Below, piece by piece: positions 38,701 to 50,700 of a DNA stretch of 64,000 nt (positions are counted from its first letter, which is position 1; each line of letters opens with the position of its first letter). Under the pieces are notes generated by a model. That model ran no database searches. It was not told where the DNA came from and saw only the letters and a list, made by a program, of their open reading frames with translations. Source of the stretch: Siphonodentalium dalli (lineage: Eukaryota; Mollusca; Scaphopoda; Gadilida; Siphonodentaliidae); the NCBI GenBank assembly GCA_032622095.1, contig CP136069.1, positions 168,880,394 to 168,944,393 of the forward strand, in the 5' to 3' direction. The position numbers and the translations under genes are program-made.

Positions 38701-41700
38701 GCTCTACAGGTACGAACACTATCTCTTACAGTACACAACAGGATAGATATCCACTATAACAGAGTTTTAGCTCTACAGGTACGAACACTATCTCTTACAG
38801 TACACAACAGGATAGATATCCACTATAACAGAGTGTTAGCTCTACAGGTACGAACACTATCTCTTACAGTACACAACAGGATAGATATCCACTATAACAG
38901 AGTCTTAGCTCTACAGGTACGAACACTATCTCTTACAGTACACAACAGGATAGATATCCACTATAACAGAGTTTTAGCTCTACAGGTACGAACACTATCT
39001 CTTACAGTACACAACAGGATAGATATCCACTATAACAGAGTGTTAGCTCTACAGGTACGAACACTATCTCTTACAGTACACAACAGGATAGATATCCACT
39101 ATAACAGAGTGTTAGCTCTACAGGTACGAACACTATCTCTTACAGTACACAACAGGATAGATATCCACTATAACAGAGTGTTAGCTCTACAGGTACGAAC
39201 ACTATCTCTTACAGTACACAACAGGATAGATATCCACTATAACAGAGTGTTAGCTCTACAGGTACGAACACTATCTCTTACAGTACACAACAGGATAGAT
39301 ATCCACTATAACAGAGTGTTAGCTCTACAGGTACGAACACTATCTCTTACAGTACACAACAGGATAGATATCCACTATAACAGAGTGTTAGCTCTACAGG
39401 TACGAACACTATCTCTTACAGTACACAACAGGATAGATATCCACTATAACAGAGTTTTAGCTCTACAGGTACGAACACTATCTCTTACAGTACACAACAG
39501 GATAGATATCCACTATAACAGAGTGTTAGCTCTACAGGTACGAACACTATCTCTTACAGTACACAACAGGATAGATATCCACTATAACAGAGTGTTAGCT
39601 CTACAGGTACGAACACTATCTCTTACAGTACACAACAGGATAGATATCCACTATAACAGAGTTTTAGCTCTACAGGTACGAACACTATCTCTTACAGTAC
39701 ACAACAGGATAGATATCCACTATAACAGAGTGTTAGCTCTACAGGTACGAACACTATCTCTTACAGTACACAACAGGATAGATATCCACTATAACAGAGT
39801 TTTAGCTCTACAGGTACGAACACTATCTCTTACAGTACACAACAGGATAGATATCCACTATAACAGAGTGTTAGCTCTACAGGTACGAACACTATCTCTT
39901 ACAGTACACAACAGGATAGATATCCACTATAACAGAGTTTTAGCTCTACAGGTACGAACACTATCTCTTACAGTACACAACAGGATAGATATCCACTATA
40001 ACAGAGTGTTAGCTCTACAGGTACGAACACTATCTCTTACAGTACACAACAGGATAGATATCCACTATAACAGAGTTTTAGCTCTACAGGTACGAACACT
40101 ATCTCTTACAGTACACAACAGGATAGATATCCACTATAACAGAGTTTTAGCTCTACAGGTACGAACACTATCTCTTACAGTACACAACAGGATAGATATC
40201 CACTATAACAGAGTGTTAGCTCTACAGGTACGAACACTATCTCTTACAGTACACAACAGGATAGATATCCACTATAACCGAGTGTTAGCTCTACAGGTAC
40301 GAACACTATCTCTTACAGTACACAACAGGATAGATATCCACTATAACCGAGTGTTAGCTCTACAGGTACGAACACTATCTCTTACAGTACACAACAGGAT
40401 AGATATCCACTATAACAGAGTTTTAGCTCTACAGGTACGAACACTATCTCTTACAGTACACAACAGGATAGATATCCACTATAACAGAGTTTTAGCTCTA
40501 CAGGTACGAACACTATCTCTTACAGTACACAACAGGATAGATATCCACTATAACCGAGTGTTAGCTCTACAGGTACGAACACTATCTCTTACAGTACACA
40601 ACAGGATAGATATCCACTATAACAGAGTTTTAGCTCTACAGGTACGAACACTATCTCTTACAGTACACAACAGGATAGATATCCACTATAACAGAGTTTT
40701 AGCTCTACAGGTACGAACACTATCTCTTACAGTACACAACAGGATAGATATCCACTATAACAGAGTGTTAGCTCTACAGGTACGAACACTATCTCTTACA
40801 GTACACAACAGGATAGATATCCACTATAACAGAGTGTTAGCTCTACAGGTACGAACACTATCTCTTACAGTACACAACAGGATAGATATCCACTATAACC
40901 GAGTGTTAGCTCTACAGGTACGAACACTATCTCTTACAGTACACAACAGGATAGATATCCACTATAACCGAGTGTTAGCTCTACAGGTACGAACACTATC
41001 TCTTACAGTACACAACAGGATAGATATCCACTATAACCGAGTGTTAGCTCTACAGGTACGAACACTATCTCTTACAGTACACAACAGGATAGATATCCAC
41101 TATAACAGAGTTTTAGCTCTACAGGTACGAACACTATCTCTTACAGTACACAACAGGATAGATATCCACTATAACAGAGTTTTAGCTCTACAGGTACGAA
41201 CACTATCTCTTACAGTACACAACAGGATAGATATCCACTATAACAGAGTGTTAGCTCTACAGGTACGAACACTATCTCTTACAGTACACAACAGGATAGA
41301 TATCCACTATAACAGAGTGTTAGCTCTACAGGTACGAACACTATCTCTTACAGTACACAACAGGATAGATATCCACTATAACAGAGTGTTAGCTCTACAG
41401 GTACGAACACTATCTCTTACAGTACACAACAGGATAGATATCCACTATAACAGAGTGTTAGCTCTACAGGTACGAACACTATCTCTTACAGTACACAACA
41501 GGATAGATATCCACTATAACAGAGTGTTAGCTCTACAGGTACGAACACTATCTCTTACAGTACACAACAGGATAGATATCCACTATAACAGAGTGTTAGC
41601 TCTACAGGTACGAACACTATCTCTTACAGTACACAACAGGATAGATATCCACTATAACAGAGTGTTAGCTCTACAGGTACGAACACTATCTCTTACAGTA

Positions 41701-44700
41701 CACAACAGGATAGATATCCACTATAACAGAGTGTTAGCTCTACAGGTACGAACACTATCTCTTACAGTACACAACAGGATAGATATCCACTATAACAGAG
41801 TGTTAGCTCTACAGGTACGAACACTATCTCTTACAGTACACAACAGGATAGATATCCACTATAACAGAGTGTTAGCTCTACAGGTACGAACACTATCTCT
41901 TACAGTACACAACAGGATAGATATCCACTATAACAGAGTGTTAGCTCTACAGGTACGAACACTATCTCTTACAGTACACAACAGGATAGATATCCACTAT
42001 AACAGAGTTTTAGCTCTACAGGTACGAACACTATCTCTTACAGTACACAACAGGATAGATATCCACTATAACAGAGTTTTAGCTCTACAGGTACGAACAC
42101 TATCTCTTACAGTACACAACAGGATAGATATCCACTATAACAGAGTTTTAGCTCTACAGGTACGAACACTATCTCTTACAGTACACAACAGGATAGATAT
42201 CCACTATAACAGAGTTTTAGCTCTACAGGTACGAACACTATCTCTTACAGTACACAACAGGATAGATATCCACTATAACAGAGTGTTAGCTCTACAGGTA
42301 CGAACACTATCTCTTACAGTACACAACAGGATAGATATCCACTATAACCGAGTGTTAGCTCTACAGGTACGAACACTATCTCTTACAGTACACAACAGGA
42401 TAGATATCCACTATAACCGAGTGTTAGCTCTACAGGTACGAACACTATCTCTTACAGTACACAACAGGATAGATATCCACTATAACAGAGTTTTAGCTCT
42501 ACAGGTACGAACACTATCTCTTACAGTACACAACAGGATAGATATCCACTATAACAGAGTTTTAGCTCTACAGGTACGAACACTATCTCTTACAGTACAC
42601 AACAGGATAGATATCCACTATAACAGAGTTTTAGCTCTACAGGTACGAACACTATCTCTTACAGTACACAACAGGATAGATATCCACTATAACAGAGTTT
42701 TAGCTCTACAGGTACGAACACTATCTCTTACAGTACACAACAGGATAGATATCCACTATAACAGAGTTTTAGCTCTACAGGTACGAACACTATCTCTTAC
42801 AGTACACAACAGGATAGATATCCACTATAACAGAGTTTTAGCTCTACAGGTACGAACACTATCTCTTACAGTACACAACAGGATAGATATCCACTATAAC
42901 AGAGTGTTAGCTCTACAGGTACGAACACTATCTCTTACAGTACACAACAGGATAGATATCCACTATAACAGAGTTTTAGCTCTACAGGTACGAACACTAT
43001 CTCTTACAGTACACAACAGGATAGATATCCACTATAACAGAGTTTTAGCTCTACAGGTACGAACACTATCTCTTACAGTACACAACAGGATAGATATCCA
43101 CTATAACAGAGTTTTAGCTCTACAGGTACGAACACTATCTCTTACAGTACACAACAGGATAGATATCCACTATAACAGAGTTTTAGCTCTACAGGTACGA
43201 ACACTATCTCTTACAGTACACAACAGGATAGATATCCACTATAACAGAGTTTTAGCTCTACAGGTACGAACACTATCTCTTACAGTACACAACAGGATAG
43301 ATATCCACTATAACAGAGTTTTAGCTCTACAGGTACGAACACTATCTCTTACAGTACACAACAGGATAGATATCCACTATAACAGAGTTTTAGCTCTACA
43401 GGTACGAACACTATAGAAAATATTTGTACTATAAATTATTGACACCAGAGATAGGTGAGAACATACAGACCATAACATGCTTTTCAATCGAGACCAATCT
43501 GTTTAAATCTTCCAAACAATGAGCTTATAATTATACACCCCTCAATGCTTGGGGGGGGGGGGGGGTGTATTTAGGAATCAGCTTGTTAATCTGTACATCC
43601 ATCTGTGGACACAACTTTGTCCGAGCTTGTATTCCTACATTTTTCAGTCAATGTTTTTGTCAATTTGGCATAGACATTTAATACCATCGTAACCTCTGCG
43701 ATTGCAAGGTCTTTTTGACTTTTTTTTAGTTGAGTTATCCCCTATTGGACTTTTTTCGGCAGTCAACATTTTAAGACATTTTTCGTATTAAGCCTAATGA
43801 ACCTCAGGGTAAAGCCACCTTTGTGGGGGATACTCAGTGATGTGTACTGTTGTCTTTGTAGTGGTCATTACTGACTTTTAACAAGTGCACCGCTGGGCGG
43901 AGGTAACGCCCCCGACTGTACAATCAGAGGATTTTTGTGCAAATGCTTATTAAATGGCACTTTGTAAAGTTATGTTATTCATGAGTAAACAATCCAAAAT
44001 CAAGTTATCATCTGGAAACCAAAAAAAGTAGCAGAAAACCTGAATTTTCTAAGTCCAAAAAGGTGTGTAACTCTGGAAAAAATGGGTGGACGAAACCACG
44101 GCTATGGGGAAATCTTGTCCCCCCGGCTGGTCTATTGGCATACCAAATATCAACTGAATTGAATTAGCGAAACCAAAGTTATGAGTTGAAACGTTCGTAC
44201 AGACAATTTTCTAAGTCCAAAAAGGGGCGTAAGTTATGAGTTGAAATGTTCGTACGGACGGACGGACGGACGGACGGAGGGCTCCACTATATACCCCCAA
44301 ATCTCCATCGGAGATCGGGGGCATAATAAGTCTTCTAAGGCAAAAAGTCTATATAAATATGAATTTAGCGTGTATTTCTAGTTCCAAGAAACTACCACTA
44401 CCAAGCTACCACACACATTCAAAGTGAGATATCTGTAGGTTAATGCCACACAGTGTTTGAACCCTAATGAACTATATATTATTTACCATTAGAAAGAAGA
44501 ACCTCTTAGAATGTAGATAGTTGGAAATTATACAGCCAATAGATATTTGAAACAGAAAATGATTATTTATGGTTGAGGAGGGCCCCCTTTTACCAGGTCG
44601 GGCACATCCTGAATTCAACTGTTATAGTTATATTCAACTATAATAGGTAAATATGAATATCGTTGTTTTGTCAATTCGATACAAGAGGCATAATTCAACA

Positions 44701-47700
44701 TTATATTTTTTTTTAAATTAAAAACAGTGTCATACTAAATCTGTACCATGTTTGTGTGGAGAAACATCCATGTGAAAAAATAGTCATGATGGCACATGAT
44801 CAGGAAGTCAACTAACATTTAATTAGTCTAACATGTTTTATGAATGAGTGATGAATGATCATGTTAATGTCATTTAGAAAGGCAACCTTGTGTCATTATT
44901 AACTAAAATAAGCCGGCGCAAAAGGTTTCAAAACAAATTTTATCAGGAGACTGAACATTTGCTGTGGTGTTGCTTAGTGCTGGGTCCGTTGGGTTTTTTT
45001 CCTAACCGGTTAACCACGGGCATTAACCTAATCATAACCGGTTAACCGCGACCATCATTACCATAAGTACGAGATTGAATACACTGGTCACTATATCGGC
45101 AAAACAAGTGTTTATTAAGCATCCCGGAAACGTTGATATACATGCGATCACAAACGAAGTCTTAGTCGTACAATGCGGTCCCGTTAGGGCGATCAAATAT
45201 TGGTAAATGTGTATAAATTAATTCAGTTTTGAGCCCAAACAAACTAAAATATAATATATATTAGTAGTGGGCTAGTATATCGATGTTTACCGGAGTTCCG
45301 CACCGCATAAACAACGCTTGCAAAACCTTCAGCGACAAAATATAGTTCCTTCCTCGTGTATATCCCGGGCACGATTAGCCCAAACATGTGTACTACAAGG
45401 TACTGAAGGTAGGTATACTGTTGTTTAGTAATGTTTACTAGTGTTTGGGTATAGGTAGGTATTAATCACATGTGGCCACACGATGTTACTTCTATTATTT
45501 AATAAACATTCAAACAAAATTAAATCGTCGTGATTCATTACACAAGCCCAGCCAGTGTTTACGAAATAAAGTTATCGAACACATCACTAGATATATACTC
45601 TGAGTTCCCACTCCCAGTGGGCCTATGTGTTTTTGGATGTTGATGTTGGATGTTGATCCAGAATAAACGAATCGCGTTCGGCAGGCCTAGCATTCCGCCC
45701 ATTTCTTCTTCTTTTTTCAAGTCATTTTCATTTTGGACTAAATGTCCACAAACGTTCAATTTCCGTTTATGTATGTCTTCTGCCATCGCTTTGAGACGAA
45801 ATAATCATAATGACAAGTGGGGGGACAGTTTCAATAAAACAGACAGACTATTGATGACATAGTAAAAGTCTAGACTTGATTGCTTTGATGTATGCAACCG
45901 GAACGTCATGTAATGCCGCCAAAGGAAATTGGCATTGAATGTGTAGCAAGTTATTCTCAGACTGACACTGAGTGTAGTTGTTGATCAAATGGGCTTGTGT
46001 TGTGGGGTATATGAATACACAATCAACTGTCAAAATAGCTTCCAATCGGCTTCTTATTACTTACTCTCGTTACTTAAACTTCCGTAAATGATTTCAGCAA
46101 CATTTACACGGAGTACTACCATGATAGTATGATCGTTATCAAAAGTACGGTTATCCGGTTGTGGCCTCCTCCAACCGGTTGACACGCCTAACCGAACCGT
46201 AACCGGATATCCGGACAACCGTCCCAGCACTAGTGTTGCTACAAAAACAGGAAACGGTGGATTTAGCACTGTCAAATTCAAATATAATAGTTAAATCTAA
46301 GTGTAATAGTTGAATTCAAGATGTGCCTCACCTGTTTACTAGTTGAATAAAAAATTACTATCATTTACCAGATGCAGTTATCCATGAAATCCTGTATCTT
46401 GGTCAACTATGAATTTTCTGTATCATTGATATATCGTCACATTTATTGCTTTACTCTTTCTATACTCCCATTCACTTTTAAAAGTATACATTGGAACAGT
46501 CTATTATTCATTTGGAGGGGTGTTCAGGTAATCAAATCAGACAACAGACAGAAAAACAGATTATACAAGAGCAGAATGATTGGAAATGTTCAGATAATAA
46601 GTTCAACAAATGACCTATTTTGTTGAACTTATTATCCGAACATTGCCTAAGGGAACTACTCATCAATGAGTATTTAGAGTAGAAAAGGTTAAAATGTTCT
46701 CCTTTGTCTTAGCTAATAAAATCACAAACTTTTGTTTCCAGAAAGTTGTATTTAAACACTATGAAGACCTCCATCCATTTGCTCTATCCAACGTGGCGAG
46801 TGTCAACACGAGGGAAGGATTGCTGAAGTATTTCAAGCCTCTCAGGTAAATCAAAATTCTCTCATTCAGTTATAAAAGTATACATTTGAATGGTCTATTA
46901 TTCATTTGGAGGGAAACATTGGCCTAATATTATTTACCTTGACTGTGTAAGCCAGTGCATTCTCTTATATATGCGAGGCTCCCTGTGGGAGACTCGCATA
47001 TATAAGAGAATGCACTGGCACAGGATCTTTAATGCTGCACCAGCACTGCTCCCATCATGAAAGGGTTAGATAAGATTCATGTTTATGATCATCCTGTTCT
47101 TTGTTTATTTTAGTGACATCGACTTGCAGAAAATTCTTGCATATCTTAATTATCTACCGATGCCCGAGGAGGGAGAAGAATCCAAATACTCCACCAACTT
47201 CCTTCATGAACTCCTGGTGAGTGTAACCTTAACCCTTTCTTAACTCAATGGATTCTTCCAATCAGACACATAAAGGCGATGTACAATTCATACCAAAATT
47301 AATGAGCTTAGTTATAGCTGCATATTAGCACGTGCTCCATATACATTTATAATGATTTCATTAAATGAACAAGTTAGAGAACCTAGATGGATATGGACCT
47401 TGGGATAACTATAAGTACTAGTACATAGAATACATATTTATAAAATTATTGTATACTGGAGACTGGTACAAACTATATTGTTTATTAAATTTATTTGTTG
47501 TCTTTTTTTCAATTATCTCTTTGTTTTTCTTTGTCTAGATAAACAAGCATCAGAGAAAGCCATCACAATTGGACGTCATGAACGAGTTGCCGCTTTATCC
47601 AACAGAGAAAATCATTTGGGATGAGAATATCGTCCCTGTGGAATACTTTTCAGGAGCAGGTAACTTATGCAGCAATCTGTTTTATGCAAAGAAAAATTCA

Positions 47701-50700
47701 TTGGAACTTCTCACTTCCAATTTTCATTGCACCACACAGTTTTAAATTTAATTTGAGATTGTTGACCCTTTCTATACTAAATACTCATTGATGAGTAGTT
47801 ACCATAGGAAATGTTCACATAATAAGTTAACCCTTTCATGACTGGAGCTGCGCTGGCGCAACTTTAATGATCCTGTGCCAGTGCATTCTCTTATATATGC
47901 AAGTCTCCCATAGGGAGCCTCGCATATATTAGAGAATGCACTGGCTTACAAGGTTATGATTGTTAGACCAATGTATTCTCTTATATATGCGAGGCTCTCT
48001 ATGGATGACTTGCATATATAAGATAATTCATTGGCAAAGAGTTTCCACAATATTTCAAGAAGCTCCAGTCATAACATAGTTAATTTGATATTGTTAACAC
48101 TTTCTATACTAAATACTCATTGATGAGTAGTTACCATAGGAAATGTTCAGATGATAAGTTAACTTATTATCTGAACATTTCCCATCAATGAATATGAATA
48201 CTTCAGCACTTGTATTATCTTTTCTTTTGACTGCCGTCTGCTTTATTTACCCTGAAAACCCCTCAAAATTACATTTAGTAAATAAGGGGATAATATACAG
48301 TTTGTATTCATTATGTCTCATATGACTTATCCCTAAAGTCAACTCATGGTGCACTTGTTGACCTCTGTTGCATTATAAATGTGTGCAATCAATATTTGTG
48401 ACTGAATGTATTTGTGATCACAATGTATGTTGGTATGTTTTCGTCCTGCCATAAAAATAGAAGTTAATTATTTTAACTTATTCCTACTAGCTGGCCCTAT
48501 CTTTGTTTCAGGTTGTCTTGCTCTTCCGAAATTGAACCTGCAGTTCCTGACGCTACATGACTACCTACTGAGGAATTTTAACTTGTTCCGACTGGAGTCT
48601 ACATGTAAGTAATTAATGAGTTGAAATGTAATGTAACATGTGCTTGGTATGGCACATTGCCAGCAAACTGCAACTGATGATAGTCTTATCAAAATATTTT
48701 GGCATCTTTTCAACTCATTTGGAGTAATTTCAGTCTAAATTCTAATTTTGGCATAAAATAAAATCTTGTTTTTGTGGGGTACATTATAAAATATTTTATT
48801 AAATTCCATTAAACCGCTTCAGGATCCAGCTTCCACCTCAAAATTCATGTCGTTGGAACGAGGAGCAATTTGTCTGCAAGAAATTGGGACCTTGGTCATC
48901 ATTGTATTTAGCCTCGAATCTTCATTAGTATGCCTAGCAGACATCCTCCCCTTTCTTATGACATATATACATTTATTTACCAACTTAATTATGTGGGGAA
49001 ATTATATGACGGATAGGTTGTAAGCCATTATTTCTTTCACTATACTTATGTTGACAAATGGAAAGGCCTTAGTGTCTGTTAGCCAGTTAGCCATTCTGAC
49101 TTGTTATTGTCATTCTGGAGGGCTAGATATAATTTTCGTTGACCCGGACAGATGTGTCACCTTGTCAACAACCACTTACCTGTATTTGTTAAAGGAATTA
49201 GTCTCTCAAAAAAATATTTTTTTTATCGTCATAATACTAATAATATATGTCTAACAGACCCATTTCGCCAAGAAAATTCAAAATCGAGCAGATAGTATTT
49301 ATATTATTATGATATTAAAAAAATCGCGGAAATATCCGAAGTCAGTCAAGTGAGTGCGATCACATGACCATAACGCGGTCACATGACCGATCATGTGCAT
49401 CAACGCTTACCGATGACAGCGGTGGGTGGAGCTTGAAATAATTCCGCCAATCGCGTAACGAGTTGATAAATTACGCTGGATAATTACCTACGCCTTTACG
49501 ATAAATAGCGATCACGGAATAAAACTGTTTGAATGTGCTGAATTATGAACTGGCTTTGCTAGTATGTGGATTATATAACGAATAATGATGGCTAAAATGC
49601 ACTTTGATGCGATTAAAGTTATTTGAAATGAGATTAATTTATGCAGAAATGCAATGAGCGAGCGGAATTTCGTGCAAAACTAATTTAACTGTTTCTGAAA
49701 GAATACAAGTTAAGCCATATACCGGTACTTCATTCTTCGTTGTATGGTACCAATTTCGGAAGCTAGTTTACACATTAGTGTCATCCAGTTGTGCGCTATA
49801 TGCGTACAATTAAATACAAATGGGTGTGATTAAAAAGGTGGTAGTTATTGTACTAGTACATGTATCATGATGGCTTAAATTCGTCATAATAATGTTCCTG
49901 TCTGTTTCTTCACACGAAACATTTTGTGTGGAGAAGTGCACGACTGTGAACAGCTTGCTAAAATCCTTCCAGTCAAGATCGATAAGTGAGTAAACAAAAT
50001 AATTCACTCGAATACACAACAGACTGTTGAAACTACAATAATTATTAGTTAGGCTGAAGTTTTTTTTAATTGAAGGCTAGCCTGGCATTGTTTTTCAGTT
50101 TGTTGTTTGTTTTATTTTACGTTTTGATGTCACATATTGACTTTCTAGAGAGGATTTTTTTGAATTGTTAGCATAGAAAAACTCCAATGATTGCCTCTAA
50201 TAAAGAGCGTCCATGTTTTCGTCGCGGTGTAGACAATAAAGAGCGTTCTCAATTATGAACGTGCTCTATTTCGATATGTCATGGGTGATTTTGTATTTTG
50301 ACAATTACATATAAAGAGCGTCCATGCTTCCGTCTCCCAAAAGCGGTAGACAATAAAGAGCGTTCTAAATTACGCACTGTGTTGTCTTTTTGGAGGTACT
50401 AAATAATGGATCGCTAGCCCGCTCACAACTGAACACACTACATCTACTAGCCATCTTGGAATATGTGGAGATGACAGATACTCGGGATATTTATATCGAA
50501 AGTAAAACAACAAACAAACACAAAACAAATGCGCATAAATAGAGTTAACATTATTCAGTCCAGTGTTTATATAAATTTGGGCGTTTCTTATATATGTATG
50601 ACCAGAGCGATAATGTTCGAATTCTTTCTATTCACTTTGTGGCATTTTAGAGTGCAAACAAGTTCGCGACTGACACTGATGAATAGTCACTGAGTGATTA

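Noticed and set aside
37826-43414. CRISPR array
   Set aside because: Units are contiguous and identical with no variable spacers, and the context is a eukaryotic gene.
37768-43416. Stand-alone gene for an 1882-residue repeat protein
   Set aside because: The frame begins at an AQR acceptor and its first 38 codons are AQR exon 11. The rest is the amplified exon end with donor, so it is part of AQR rather than a separate gene.
48512-48604. Duplicate full exon 15 in intron 15 as a mutually exclusive exon
   Set aside because: Only the last ~26 coding nt and the donor are duplicated at 51195-51238; no acceptor or exon body is present.
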